DNA of 64,000 nucleotides from Frondihabitans sucicola (GCF_030296615.1 NZ_AP027732.1:496001-560000), one strand, 5' to 3'; numbered from the stretch's first letter, positions 18,513 to 28,222 are shown. Translations and numbers: made by a program. Notes: generated by a model from the letters alone, not told the origin.

Positions 18513-18568
18513 CATTTAGTTGACGAAGATCAATCATCGACCGTTGATTGACATCTGTCAACTAAATG
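18513..18568. promoter_or_regulatory. nested dyads, probable MarR operators
   Basis: The outer arms CATTTAGTTGAC (18513-18524) and GTCAACTAAATG (18557-18568) match perfectly over 12 bp. The inner arms TCAATCA (18530-18536) and TGATTGA (18545-18551) also match. Read another way, the site holds two similar palindromes: TTGACGAAGATCAA and TTGACATCTGTCAA. This is a normal arrangement for MarR dimers at adjacent sites. It lies 42-97 bases upstream of the exporter start, in the only gap before the GntR gene's stop. Confidence 0.72.
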
Positions 18569-18576
18569 ACGCAGGA

Positions 18577-19215
18577 TCACACGACCAGGGCCAGCGACGG
18601 CAGCCGCCCCATCTCGATGTGCGAGTAGGCGACGCTCTCCGCGAGCCGGGCGTTCCCTTTGGCGATCACCTCGAGCAGCTCGTGGTGCTCGTGCGACTGC
18701 GTCTGCGGGTCGCGATTCGAGGTCAGGTAGAACAACCAGGTCATGCGCCCGAAGACGCCGCGCATCAGCGCCGTGAGCAGGCCGTTGCCGGCGAGTTCGA
18801 CGACGCGCTCGTGGAAGATCGTGCTCGCCTCGGCGATGCGCAGGGGGTTGCCATCGGCGAGCGCGCCATCCGAGATGGCGATGGCCTCGGCGAGCCCGGC
18901 GGTCGGCGCACCGGCGGCGGCGTTCTCGGCCGCGAGCCGGGCGGCCAGCACCTCGAGGCTCAGCCGCACGTCGAACAGCTCGACGATGCTCGTCTCGGTC
19001 CAGGTGATCACGCGAGCGCTCCGCCGCGGCGCGCTCTGCACGAAACCGTCGTTCTCGAGCTGCAGGATCGCCGACCGGATCGGGATCCTCGACACGTGCA
19101 GTTCGGCGGCGAGGTGCTCCTCCTTGAGCGCCGACCCCTGCGCGTGCTGCCCGACGATGATCTGTTCGCGCAGGGTGCGGTAGGTCTGGAACGCGAGCGA
19201 ACCGTCAGTAGCCAT
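18577..19215 (-). CDS. GntR family regulator, FCD domain
   Basis: Ligand-responsive repressor of 212 residues. The winged helix occupies residues 10-75 (TYRTLREQIIVGQHAQGSALKEEHLAAELHVSRIPIR). The all-helical FCD ligand domain follows (LFDVRLSLEVLAARLAAENA, then HHELLEVIAKGNARLAE), with metal-binding type His residues. The ATG at 19213-19215 is used. The gene is 16 bases after the cyclodeaminase gene, so they are co-transcribed. Palindromes TTCTTGTATCCAAGAA and TTCTGTATCCAGAA in the divergent promoter region fit the FadR/FCD consensus core and are its likely targets. Confidence 0.92.
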   Translation of the reverse strand: MATDGSLAFQTYRTLREQIIVGQHAQGSALKEEHLAAELHVSRIPIRSAILQLENDGFVQSAPRRSARVITWTETSIVELFDVRLSLEVLAARLAAENAAAGAPTAGLAEAIAISDGALADGNPLRIAEASTIFHERVVELAGNGLLTALMRGVFGRMTWLFYLTSNRDPQTQSHEHHELLEVIAKGNARLAESVAYSHIEMGRLPSLALVV

Positions 19216-19231
19216 CTTCCGAGTATGGCCG

Positions 19232-20232
19232 TCAGCCGCGAGCGTCGGCGAGCTCGCCGACCTCGGCGAGGTCGGCCCGTGCGAGCAGGGAGGCGGCAGC
19301 CGCGAGATCCTGCAGCCCCACCCCGACGGAGTTGAAGAGGGTGACCGCGGCGTCGGACTCGCGGCCGGCAGCCGCCCCCACGATGATCTCGCCCAGCTCG
19401 GCGACGCGCGCGGGGTCGAGAGACCCTCCGCGACGGCGCGCACCAGATTGTCGGACTCGGCCAGGGCCACCTGCCGCGCGTCGACCGCGACGACGTCCGC
19501 GAGAGCGACGACGGAGCCCGGGATCTCGCGGTAGCCGGGCCGGGGCGGCGAGCCGACCGCATTGAGGTGAAGACCGGGCAGGATCCAGGACGGGTCGACG
19601 AGCGGGTCGCGCGACGGAGTCAGGGTGCACACGACGTCCGCGCCGGCGAAGACGCTCTCCGGGTGCTCGACGGCGACCGCGCGCACCCCGTCGCCGGCGA
19701 CCTCGGCAGCGAGCACTGCGGCGGACGTGCCGGACGGCGACCAGATCCGGACCTCCTGGATCGGAAGCACCCGTCGCAGGAAGCCGATGTGCTCGCGCGC
19801 CAGCGGCCCGGCGCCGACGATGCCGAGCACCGACGAGTCGGCGCGAGCCAGAGTGCGCGAGGCGAGGGCGGTCGCGGCGGCCGTACGGATTCGCGTGAGG
19901 GCGCGACCGTCGACGAGGGCCAGGCACTCGCCGGTCGTCGCGGAGTACAGCGAGATCGTCGAGCGCTGCGCCGGCAATCCGACGGACCGGTTGCGAGGAG
20001 CGTCGATCAGCACCTTGACCGCGACGAGGTCGAGGTAGGGCGCGAACGCGCTCATCGGCACCACGGTGGGCCCGTCGGGGGACTCGTCGCCGGGCACCCG
20101 GAGCTTCTGCGGAACGGGCTGCACGGCTCCGCCTATCGCGAGCTGGGCGTGCGCGGTCTCCAGCGCAGTCACGAGCGAGTCGGGATCGACGAGGCGTTCG
20201 CAGTCGTCGGAGCTCAGGATACGAGTCGGCAT
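19232..20232 (-). CDS. ornithine cyclodeaminase/mu-crystallin family protein (one frame break)
   Basis: NAD(P)-dependent enzyme family that acts on amino acids or cyclic imines. The N-terminus is MPTRILSSDDCERLVDPDSL. The conserved core includes AVKVLIDAPRNRS and DGRALTRIRTAAATALASRTLA, then the Rossmann motif LGIVGAGPLAREHI and WILPGLHLNAVGS. The frame breaks at 19412-19415; one extra base restores RVAELGEIIVGAAAGR and FNSVGVGLQDLAAA, giving about 333 residues. An AGGAGG site precedes ATG 20230-20232. The gene is divergent from an oligopeptide-type ABC operon. Whether it makes proline from ornithine or handles another amino acid cannot be told. Confidence 0.87.
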
Positions 20233-20248
20233 TTTTCCTCCTGGGTCA

Positions 20249-20262
20249 TTCTGTATCCAGAA
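20249..20262. promoter_or_regulatory. probable GntR operator 1 (TTCTGTATCCAGAA)
   Basis: A palindrome 17 bases upstream of the cyclodeaminase start. It shares its core with the second site at 20399 (TTCT(T)GTATCCA(A)GAA). The core resembles FadR-type TGGT-N-ACCA or TTGTAT-N-CAA sites of FCD regulators. It is placed to repress the cyclodeaminase-gntR operon. Confidence 0.65.
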
Positions 20263-20398
20263 TTACTCCAAAGTCCACCGGCCTCCTCACCTCGGAAGTT
20301 CACGATTCACCACGGATACTTGTATTTGCGGGCAGTAGGAGCCCACATGTAACGAGACCGAAACACGGTGAGACACGGCTGAAACATCGACCGGTGCA

Positions 20399-20414
20399 TT
20401 CTTGTATCCAAGAA
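20399..20414. promoter_or_regulatory. probable GntR operator 2 (TTCTTGTATCCAAGAA)
   Basis: A 16-bp palindrome with six-base perfect arms, TTCTTG and CAAGAA, 38 bases before the ABC permease start. It is nearly identical to site 1 about 150 bp away. Two matching sites flanking a divergent promoter support shared control by the adjacent GntR protein. A weaker variant, GATACTTGTATTTG, lies near 20315. Confidence 0.7.
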
Positions 20415-20451
20415 CATCATCAACCCCACCCACGACAGCCAGGAGGTGACC

Positions 20452-21372
20452 ATGACCCGCTACCTTTCCCGCCGCCTCGTGCAGGCTCTCGCGACGATCT
20501 TCGCCGTTGTGACCGTGGCCTTCGCGTTCGGTCGACTCAGCGGGAGTCCCGCCGCGCTGCTCCTCACGGAGAACGCCCCGAAGTCGCAGATCGTCGCTCT
20601 CAACCACCGCCTCGGCTTCGACAAACCGCTCTGGCTGCAGTACGTCGACTACCTCGGCGGTCTGCTCCACGGCGACTTCGGCCAGTCGTACCGACAGGTC
20701 GGCGTCTCGTCGATGTCCCTCGTCCTCGAACGCCTCCCGGCCTCACTGCTCCTGGGCGCCGTCGGTCTCACGGCGGGCATCCTGCTCGCGATGGTCGCCG
20801 GGCTGGTCATCCAGCTCACCGGCTCCCGCGGGCTCCGCACGACAGCCCTGGGCATCGGCGCCGTCCGCCAGGCGATCCCCGACTTCTTCTTCGGCCTGCT
20901 GCTGGTGCTGATCTTCTCGGTGACCCTCGGGATCCTGCCCTCGCTCGGCAACCGCGGGATCACCTCGGTGATCATGCCCGCGCTCACCATCGCGACCGGA
21001 CAGTTCATCCTCTACATGCGGCTGATCGACAACTCGCTGACCGAGCAGTCGTCGATGGACTACGCCCGAACCGCCTACGCCCGCGGTGACAGCAGGTTCC
21101 GCGTCGTGCTGGGCGAGCTCCTGCCCAACGCCTTCCTGCCCGTCATGACCGTGGCCGGGATCAGTCTCGGCGGTTTCCTCGGCGGGCTCGTCATCGTCGA
21201 GAACGTCTTCGCCTGGCCCGGAATGGGCCAGCTCATGCTGAGCGCCGTCTACTCGCGCGACTTCCCCGTCGTGCAATCGGGACTGATCGTCGTCGCCGGC
21301 CTCTTCATCGTCGCGAACTTCGCCGTCGACCTCTGCTACGCCCTGATCGACCCGAGAGTGAGGCTCCGATGA
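20452..21372 (+). CDS. ABC transporter permease, DppB/OppB type
   Basis: Membrane subunit of a family-5 (dipeptide, oligopeptide or nickel) importer, 306 residues and six helices. The start has AGGAGG seven bases before ATG 20452. The N-terminus MTRYLSRRLVQALATIFAVVTVAF and the loop DYARTAYARGDSRFRVVLGELLPNAFLP (EAA-like) are typical, as is GGLVIVENVFAWPGMGQLMLSAV. It overlaps the next gene by four bases (ATGA). It is the first gene of a six-gene operon controlled from the 20.25-20.45 kb region. Confidence 0.94.
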   Translation: MTRYLSRRLVQALATIFAVVTVAFAFGRLSGSPAALLLTENAPKSQIVALNHRLGFDKPLWLQYVDYLGGLLHGDFGQSYRQVGVSSMSLVLERLPASLLLGAVGLTAGILLAMVAGLVIQLTGSRGLRTTALGIGAVRQAIPDFFFGLLLVLIFSVTLGILPSLGNRGITSVIMPALTIATGQFILYMRLIDNSLTEQSSMDYARTAYARGDSRFRVVLGELLPNAFLPVMTVAGISLGGFLGGLVIVENVFAWPGMGQLMLSAVYSRDFPVVQSGLIVVAGLFIVANFAVDLCYALIDPRVRLR

Positions 21373-22295
21373 CCGCCATCGACCAGATCCCCGACCTCGC
21401 CCCGACCGCCGCGGGCACGGCGATCCCGAGAGCGCGCAGGATGCCGCGGATCCCCGCCCTTCAGATCATCGGCGCGGTGATGCTCGTCGCCGTCGTCCTG
21501 TTCTCGTTCGGCTACCCCCTGCTGCCCGCCTTCGACCCCTACACGCAGCACCTCTCCCTGGCGCTGACCGCCCCGGGCGTCGACGCGCACCACCTGCTCG
21601 GCACCGACTCGCTCGGCCGCGACGAGGCCTCGCGGCTGGCCCTAGCCGGCCGGGTGACCCTCGGAATCGTGGTGGCGATCGTGGTGGTCAACAGCCTGCT
21701 CGGCATGAGCATCGGCATCGTCTCGGGGTACCTCGGCGGCAAGATCGACAACCTGCTGATGGGGCTGGCCGACGTCCAACTCGCCATGCCGGTGATCCTG
21801 GTGCTGATCGCGCTGGCGGCCGCCGTCGGGCCGAGCGTCTGGCTGATGATCGGCGTCCTGGCCGCCACCTACTGGGTCGGCTACGCCCGCGTCGCCCGAA
21901 GCGTGAGCCTCGGCCTCCGCGAGCGGGACTTCGTCCTGGCCCCCAGGATCCAGGGCGCCAGCGGATTCTGGACGGTCCGGCGCCACATCGTGCCCAACGT
22001 CTCCGTGCAGATGCTGATCCTCGCGGTGAGCGACATCGGCGCCGTGATCCTGCTGACCTCGTCGTTCGACTTCCTGGGGCTCGGCGTCCAGGCGCCGATG
22101 CCCAGCTGGGGGCTGCTCATCAGCGAGGGACAGAAATACGTGCGGCAGGCGCCGTACCTCTCGATCCTGCCCGGGATCGTGATCTTCCTGGTCGTCGCGG
22201 GGCTGCACCTCGTCAGCCAGCGCTTCACTTCCGAGAGCACGCCGTCGCGGAAACGGAGTCCGCGCACCACACAGAAGAAGGGAGCGCGACGATGA
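21369..22295 (+). CDS. ABC transporter permease, DppC/OppC type
   Basis: Second permease, 308 residues. It has the OppC N-terminal extension before the first helix and the diagnostic HLLGTDSLGRDEASRLALAGRVTL segment. The EAA-like loop RERDFVLAPRIQGASGFWTVRRHIVPN lies near residue 180, then FLGLGVQAPMPSWGLLISEGQKYV. It starts within the stop of the previous gene and overlaps the next by four bases, so the permeases and ATPases are translationally coupled. Confidence 0.94.
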   Translation: MTAIDQIPDLAPTAAGTAIPRARRMPRIPALQIIGAVMLVAVVLFSFGYPLLPAFDPYTQHLSLALTAPGVDAHHLLGTDSLGRDEASRLALAGRVTLGIVVAIVVVNSLLGMSIGIVSGYLGGKIDNLLMGLADVQLAMPVILVLIALAAAVGPSVWLMIGVLAATYWVGYARVARSVSLGLRERDFVLAPRIQGASGFWTVRRHIVPNVSVQMLILAVSDIGAVILLTSSFDFLGLGVQAPMPSWGLLISEGQKYVRQAPYLSILPGIVIFLVVAGLHLVSQRFTSESTPSRKRSPRTTQKKGARR

Positions 22296-23308
22296 GCGAC
22301 CGCCCCGTCCTGCTCGAGGTCACCGACCTCTCGGTGGGCTACCGCACCGAGGACGGCGCCGTCGTCACCCTGGTCGACCGCGTCGGGTTCACGCTGCACG
22401 AACGCGAGGTCCTCTGCCTCGTCGGCGAATCGGGCTCGGGCAAGAGCGTCACGATGCTGGCCGTGCTCGGACTCCTGCCGGACGGGTTGGAGATCCTCGG
22501 CGGTTCCGTCGTGTACCGCGGCCGTGATCTCCTCGACCTCACCCCGCGCGAGTGGAGCGCCCTGCGCGGAGCCGAGCTCGCCATGGTGTTCCAGGATCCG
22601 ATGACCGCTCTCAACCCCGTCAAGCGGGTGGGCAGCCAGATCGCGCGGGCCGTCACCGCTCACACCCCGGGCCTGGGCCGCCGGGCCGTCGCCTCCCGGG
22701 TCGAGACGCTGCTGGCCGACGTCGGGGTCCCGGAGCCGGCCGAGCGGGCCAGGTCGTACCCCCACGAGTGGTCGGGCGGCATGCGGCAGCGCGCCGTCAT
22801 CGCGATGGCGATGGCGAACGGCCCGTCGGTGCTCGTCGCGGACGAACCGACGACGGCCCTGGACGTCACGATCCAGGCCCAGATCATGCGGGTGCTCGCC
22901 GATGCTCGCGAGCGGACCGAGGCGGCGATGATCCTGATCACCCACGACCTCGGCCTGGTGGCCGAGACCGCCGATCGGATCTGCATCATGTACGCGGGCC
23001 GCGTCGTCGAGACCGGCAGCGTCTGGGACATCTTCGAGCACCCGACCCACCCGTACACGGCCGGACTGCTGGCCAGCCTGCTCTCCAGCGAGCACACCGG
23101 CGACCGCGTCTACGCGATCCCGGGGCAGCCGCCGTCGCCGGCGTCACGAGGCACCGGCTGCCCGTTCGCCTCGCGCTGCGAACTGCCGGCCAAATCGGAG
23201 CTCTGCCTCACGACCCGACCCGCCCTCGCCCCGTCCGGCTCTTCGCAGTCGTCGGCCTGCCATTTCGCCGACGCCACGGCGGACTTCGCGGCTGAGGTGA
23301 CCGCATGA
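22292..23308 (+). CDS. ABC transporter ATP-binding protein, DppD/OppD type
   Basis: First ATPase of the importer, 338 residues. Walker A is GESGSGKSV, the signature is [17 protein letters not shown], Walker B is [16 protein letters not shown], and the switch His is [10 protein letters not shown]. The C-terminal extension carries a CxxxxxCxxx-type cluster ([19 protein letters not shown]...CHF), the iron-sulfur-like Cys motif known from OppD/DppD. It overlaps both neighbours by four bases. Confidence 0.94.
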   Translation: MSDRPVLLEVTDLSVGYRTEDGAVVTLVDRVGFTLHEREVLCLVGESGSGKSVTMLAVLGLLPDGLEILGGSVVYRGRDLLDLTPREWSALRGAELAMVFQDPMTALNPVKRVGSQIARAVTAHTPGLGRRAVASRVETLLADVGVPEPAERARSYPHEWSGGMRQRAVIAMAMANGPSVLVADEPTTALDVTIQAQIMRVLADARERTEAAMILITHDLGLVAETADRICIMYAGRVVETGSVWDIFEHPTHPYTAGLLASLLSSEHTGDRVYAIPGQPPSPASRGTGCPFASRCELPAKSELCLTTRPALAPSGSSQSSACHFADATADFAAEVTA

Positions 23309-24132
23309 ACGACTCGCCCGCCGAGACCGTCCTCGCCGTCGACGATCTGCAGGTCCACTTCAGCACCCGCGGCTCCCGCGGAGCCCGGCGCACGATCCGC
23401 GCCGTCGACGGGGTCTCCTTCGCGCTGCGGCGGGGCGAGACCCTGGGTCTGGTGGGCGAGTCCGGCTGTGGCAAGTCGACGCTCGTGCGCACCATCTTCG
23501 GGCTGAACACGCCGGTGTCGGGGTCGATCGAGGTGCTCGGCCACCGGCTCGCCGGCCTGTCCTCCCGCCGACGTCGAGCGATCCAGAACCGGGTCCAGCT
23601 CGTCTTCCAAGACCCGTACTCGTCCCTCAACCCCCGGCTGACGGCGCACGACATCGTCGCCGAGCCGCTCCGCATCGCCGGCCGCTACTCGCGCGGCACC
23701 GTGGCGTCCCTCCTCGACGACGTCGGCCTCGGGGCCGACGCCCTCGCCAAGCGTCCCGCGCAGTTCTCCGGCGGGCAGCGTCAGCGCATCGGGATCGCCC
23801 GAGCGCTGGCCCTCCACCCCGACGTCCTCGTGCTCGACGAACCCGTCTCGGCACTCGACGTCTCGGTCCAGGCGCAGGTCATCAACCTGCTGAAGGACCT
23901 CCAGGAGAAGCACTCCCTGTCGTACCTGTTCATCGCCCACGACCTCTCCGTCGTGCGCTACCTCTCCGACCGCGTCGCGGTCATGCAGAAGGGGAAGCTC
24001 GTCGAGGTCGGGTCGAAGGACCAGGTCTTCGACGCCCCCGAGCACCCCTACACCCGTTCGCTTCTCGCATCGATCCCGGTCGCCGACCCCCGTCGACGCG
24101 CCGACGCCCCCACCCAGCTCCAGGAAAGTTGA
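23305..24132 (+). CDS. ABC transporter ATP-binding protein, DppF/OppF type
   Basis: Second ATPase, 275 residues. Walker A is [16 protein letters not shown], the Q-loop is [12 protein letters not shown], the signature is [17 protein letters not shown], Walker B is [16 protein letters not shown], and H-loop is [13 protein letters not shown]. It is shorter than most OppF proteins because it lacks the Cys-rich tail. It ends seven bases before the binding protein. Confidence 0.93.
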   Translation: MNDSPAETVLAVDDLQVHFSTRGSRGARRTIRAVDGVSFALRRGETLGLVGESGCGKSTLVRTIFGLNTPVSGSIEVLGHRLAGLSSRRRRAIQNRVQLVFQDPYSSLNPRLTAHDIVAEPLRIAGRYSRGTVASLLDDVGLGADALAKRPAQFSGGQRQRIGIARALALHPDVLVLDEPVSALDVSVQAQVINLLKDLQEKHSLSYLFIAHDLSVVRYLSDRVAVMQKGKLVEVGSKDQVFDAPEHPYTRSLLASIPVADPRRRADAPTQLQES

Positions 24133-24139
24133 CTCGACC

Positions 24140-25677
24140 ATGTCCCGGTTCCGCCTGAAAGCGGCAGCAGCCGCCTCGCTGATCGCCGCCTCGGCACTCG
24201 TCCTCACCGGCTGCGCCGGCTCGTCCGGCTCGTCCGGCTCGCCGAAGGGGTCGGCTTCGCGCGCGATCACCATCGGTCAGGTCACCGAGCCCGAGAAGGC
24301 CCCCGACCCGATCGTCGACGGCTCGCTCGCGGGCTACAACTACTACTACAACGAGTTCGACCAGCTCACGAAGCTCACCGCCTCCGGCGCCGTGAAGCCC
24401 TCGCTCGCCACGAAGTGGACGCACAGCGCCGACTTCACCACCTGGACGTTCACGATCCGCAAGGGCGTGAAGTTCACCGACGGGAGCGACCTCACCGCGG
24501 CCGACGTGGCCTTCACGTACGACACCATCCTGAAGACGCCGGACTCCGACAACCTCGCCTACATGGGCGCACTCAAGTCGGTGGCGGCCACCGGCCCGGA
24601 CACCGTCGAGTTCACCCTCAACGCCTCGTACTCGCCGTGGCCGTCGATCACCACGGCCATCTCGATCGTGCCGCAGAAGGTGTACCAGAAGCTCGGCTCG
24701 GCCGGTTTCGCCAAGGCGCCGGTCGGCTCCGGCCCGTACGAGTTCGTCAGCTGGAACCGCGGCGTCGACTACGTCATGAAGCGGAACCCGCACTACTGGG
24801 GCACCAAGCCGCAGATCGCCAAGGTGACCTTCCAGACCGTCGCCGACGAGGACGCGCGCCTCAACGGCGTCTCCTCCGGCAGCCTCGACCTGGCCCTCAT
24901 CTCTCCCAACCAGGTCGACACCCTCGCCGGCAACAGCGCAGTGGACGTCGCCTCGCGCGCCGCGAACGGGTGACCTTCCTCGGCGTCAATCAGACCAAGG
25001 GCGTGCTGAAAGACAGCAGGATCCGCCGCGCCATCTCCCTCGCCATCGACAAGAAGGCGCTCGCCAAGGTGGTGCTGGACGGCCGCGCGGTCGCCAACGA
25101 TCAGATCGTCGCCCCCGGCGTGGCAGGCTTCGTCAAGGGCTTCGACGGCACCGGCTACAGCCCCAGCAAAGCCAAGAAGCTGCTCGCGGAAGCCGGCTAC
25201 AGCGGGCAGTCGATCCCGCTCGAGTACGCGACGAGCGGCAGGATCCCGCTGAGCTCGGAGATCGCGCAGGCGATCGGCGGCTACCTCAAGGCGGTCGGCA
25301 TCGACGTCGACCTCGTCGGCATGGACCAGGCGAGCCTGTCCGCCAAGATCTACGGCACCGTCAACATGGCAGGGCTCTACCTCAACACCTGGGCCCCGTC
25401 GACGATGGACGGCGACATGCCCGCCAGCAACCTGTTCGGCGGCGGGCAGAACGACTACGCCAAGTCGCCCGCCCTCGCCGCCCTGGTCAAAGATCAGCGG
25501 ACCGTCGCCGGAGCCGACCGCCTGGCCGACTTCGAGAAGATCGCCCGCACCAACGCCGACGACGCCGACATCCTGCCGCTCTTCACGCCGAAGGCCGACT
25601 ACGCGGTGAACTCGACCCTCAGCTGGACGCCGCGCGTCGACGGCGAGTTCGTCGTCAGCGACATCCACACGCGCTGA
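24140..25677 (+). CDS. ABC transporter substrate-binding lipoprotein, family 5 (one frame break)
   Basis: Binding protein for the importer encoded upstream. It has a Sec lipoprotein signal (ASLIAASALVLTGC) followed by a Gly/Ser linker. The fold signature TITIGQVTEPEK-like start, TWTFTIRKGVKFTDGSDLTAADVAFTYD and GSGPYEFVSW are clear. The frame breaks at the run of three G at 24968-24970; one extra G gives AANGVTFLGVNQTKGVLKDSRIRRAISLAIDK and continues to DIHTR, about 512 residues. That is the normal length. The ligand cannot be predicted, although the linked cyclodeaminase and amidohydrolase suggest a nitrogen compound. Confidence 0.88.
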
Positions 25678-25720
25678 TCTCGCTCGACCAACCCCCTCCA
25701 CGATCTCGAAAGGCCGCTCC

Positions 25721-26948
25721 ATGTCTCAGCTCACCCTCCTCCGCAACGTCCGTCCCTGGGGCGGCCCTCCGAGCGACCTCCTCGTCGACGAGACGGGCAT
25801 CGTGCAGACCGCGGAGGCGGGTGGGCTCGAGGCCGCGGAGGCGGCGGTCGTGGACGGGCGGGGCGGGATCCTGCTGCCCTCGTTCTCGGACGTGCACCTG
25901 CACCTCGACTCCACGCGGCTGGGGCTGCCGTTCCGCCCGCACACCGGTGGGTCCTCGAGGTGGGAGCACATCATGAACGACCGGGCGTACTGGCGGACGG
26001 CAGAGGCGAGCGTGTCCGAGCGGGCCACGTCGACACTCGGCACGATGATCGAGAAGGGCGTCACCCGCGCCAGGAGCCACGCGCAGGTCGACGCCGACTC
26101 GGGCCTCGAGAAGTTCGAGGGGTGCTCGCCGCCCGCGAGGCCCACCGCGAGCGCGCCGACGTCGAGATCGTGGTGTTCCCGCAGGTCGGGATCTTCTTCG
26201 AGGAGGGTGTCGTCGACCTGCTCGACGAGGCGCTCTCGCTCGGCGGCGACCTCATCGGCGGAATCGACCCCTGCGAGATCGACCGCGACCCGGTCAGGCA
26301 CCTCGACGCCGTCTTCGCACTGGCCGAGAAGCACCAGGTCGGTATCGACATCCACCTGCACGAGGAGGCAGCCTCGGGCTGTTCTCGCTCGACCTCATCA
26401 CGCGGCGGGTGCGCGCACTCGGAATGCAGGGACGCGTGACCATCTCGCACGCGATGTCACTCGCCGCGGGCGGTGCAGGATCTGCGAGAGCCGCCGACAT
26501 CGCCTCGGCCATCGACACGCTGGCCGAACTCGACGTCTCGGTGACGAACGTCGCACCGAAGGGTGCTCCGATCCCGCTCGTCGACCTGACGAACGCCGGG
26601 GTGCGCGTCGGCCTCGGCATGGACGGCCAGCGCGACTACTGGGGTCCGTGGGGCAACGGCGACATGCTCGAGCGGGCCTATCTGCTCGCCTACACGCAGG
26701 GCTTCTCCGACGACCACCTCATCGAGCACGCCCTCGCCGTCGCCACCTGGGGCGGCGCCTCCGTCATCGACGCCGCCCTGCCGCGACTCGACACCCTCGA
26801 GACGCGGCGCGGAACCGACGTCGGCGACCCGGCCGACCTCGTCGTGGTGCGCGGCGACACCCCCACCGCGGCCGTGATGGACCGCGACCTCGACCGCATC
26901 GTGATCCACCGCGGGCGCGTCGTCGCGGAGGGCGGTGCGCTGGTCTGA
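25721..26948 (+). CDS. amidohydrolase, cytosine-deaminase-like (two frame breaks)
   Basis: Metal-dependent hydrolase of the amidohydrolase superfamily. Metal ligands are visible: DVHLHLD (HxH), IDIHLHEE, TISHAMSL and GMDGQRDYWGPWG (the Asp). The frame breaks at the G runs 26119-26122 and 26376-26378; one base at each restores a single protein of about 409 residues that reads KFEGVLAAREAHRERADVEIVVFPQVG and SGLFSLDLITRRVRALGMQG. An AAAGG site lies eight bases before ATG 25721. The family also includes atrazine- and imidazolone-type enzymes, so the substrate is open. It is last in the transporter operon, 43 bases after the binding protein. Confidence 0.84.
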
Positions 26949-27075
26949 CGCGGGGCGGTGGTGCGCGGGGTGCGGTGCGCGGGGTGGTGGTGCGCGGGGC
27001 GGCTGGGGGCGTCGGCGCGTCGCGCGCCGGCCCGGAAGCGCCGGGGCGATCGGCGCCGGCGACCGCGCCCGGCGG
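26949..27075. repeat. GC-rich low-complexity spacer
   Basis: The gap between two convergent genes is made of imperfect repeats of GTGCGCGGGGYGG (about four copies between 26955 and 27000) followed by more GC-rich sequence. No gene is seen in it. It may contribute to transcription termination through structure, but no clean hairpin with a T-run is visible. Confidence 0.6.
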
Positions 27076-27482
27076 CTAGGGACTGCGGGAGGGAAGGAAC
27101 GCCACGGCCAGCGTGACCGCAGCCACGACCACACCGGAGGCGATCATCAACCACTCGTGTTCTCGCCAGCCCCCGAAGCGATGCCCACCAAGGCGGCTGC
27201 GAGGGCGAACCAGTAGACCGCGGACGCCGTTCGGGGCTCCACACGGTCACGGATCCAGTGGTGTCCTGGTCGGATCGACCGGGGAACGACTCCGACGAGG
27301 AGCACCGTGATGACCCACCCCACTCCAAAGAAGGGGCCGATGGTCTCGCGCCCCCACTCGGTGGTCGACAGCACCGCAGTACACGACAACGCCCCACAGG
27401 CGAGGAGCAGCCCAGCTCGCGTTCCGGGCACCAGAGGCTGACGATTCTCTTCGCCGGAAGGCTGCGTCTCTAAGCGAGACAC
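27076..27482 (-). CDS. small 4-TM membrane protein, possible immunity-type partner (one frame break)
   Basis: No family is recognised. It starts at GTG 27480-27482 (VSRLETQPSGEEN), overlapping the 3' end of the secreted-protein gene by 13 bases. The frame breaks at the run of five C at 27170-27174; one extra base joins ALVGIASGGWREHEWLMIASGVVVAAVTLAVAFL. Four hydrophobic segments are then visible in about 135 residues: GLLLACGALSCTAVL, FGVGWVITVLLVGVV, VYWFALAAALVGIAS and WLMIASGVVVAAVTLAVAFL. A small polytopic protein overlapping a secreted Cys-rich protein is the usual layout of bacteriocin immunity genes, but that is inference. Confidence 0.55.
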
Positions 27483-28129
27483 GATTCGATCACCGGCCAC
27501 GACACCAGGCTGGGGCCGACAAACTTTCGGAGACCGAGGCACTTGTTCTGACTCTTGGCCTTCTTCGACTGGTCCACGAGAATGCCGGTCGCAATCGCGC
27601 ACGCCCAAGCCGCGGGCCCACAAGCAGCGGCGATCACAGCGGCTGCGGTCGCGGGGCCCGTCGCCATCTGCTTCGTCTGCGCACGAGTCATGTAGAGAGT
27701 GCAGTGGACGAGGTTGCACCGTACTGTCGCGTAGGTCGACACATCATCGATCGTCGGCGAGTGCCCGTCGTTCAGAGGAACGAGCTCCGTCGACCGCGTC
27801 GATCCGTCAGCGAATCTTTCGACGGTACGTGTCAGCTCGCCTGCTGATGTCTCCTCGACCTGGCTGATCGGCACGGCGGACGCCTTCTGCGAGTCGAGTT
27901 CTTCTCCTGCCTCGATTTTGGTCATGAGGTGATCCGCTACGGACGAGGAGATACCAGCCTCGCCCATGTTCGAGCGAAGTACCTCCTTGCGTTCAACCGT
28001 GATCGCCCCCGCACTCGGTGATTCTGCGGCGGTCGCCGGGGCGCCGACAACAAGACTCGCCACCACAGCGGTGACCGCCGCGATGCTCATTCGACTCGCG
28101 GCCAGACCAAATCCGAAAAAAACACTCAT
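27470..28129 (-). CDS. secreted Cys-rich protein with hydrophobic Gly/Ala C-terminal domain
   Basis: The ATG at 28127-28129 gives a Sec signal peptide (MSIAAVTAVVASLVVGAPATAAES) with a cleavage site after ATAA or TAAES. A charged middle region of about 100 residues follows, then a compact C-terminal domain from about residue 140. That domain has CNLVHC, a hydrophobic stretch GPATAAAVIAAACGPAAWAC, KCLGL and ESCLA at the end. This resembles a widespread, uncharacterised family of secreted actinobacterial proteins and also class II bacteriocin-like peptides. Codon use and the 5' region are less GC-rich than the neighbours, hinting at transfer. The 219-residue product is exported; function unknown. 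Confidence 0.7.
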   Translation of the reverse strand: MSVFFGFGLAASRMSIAAVTAVVASLVVGAPATAAESPSAGAITVERKEVLRSNMGEAGISSSVADHLMTKIEAGEELDSQKASAVPISQVEETSAGELTRTVERFADGSTRSTELVPLNDGHSPTIDDVSTYATVRCNLVHCTLYMTRAQTKQMATGPATAAAVIAAACGPAAWACAIATGILVDQSKKAKSQNKCLGLRKFVGPSLVSWPVIESCLA

Positions 28130-28222
28130 GTAATCTTCATTGTTCAGAATGCGATAGTTAATATTCTCAAACCCTGCCAGATGACAATGCGCGAGGCAAG
28201 AGGTGCGCCGTAGAGTCGAGGC

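Noticed and set aside
18577..20232. A single 551-codon cyclodeaminase-GntR fusion protein
   Set aside because: The long frame arises from the frame break at 19412. The repaired cyclodeaminase ends at 19232, and the GntR gene has its own ATG at 19213-19215.
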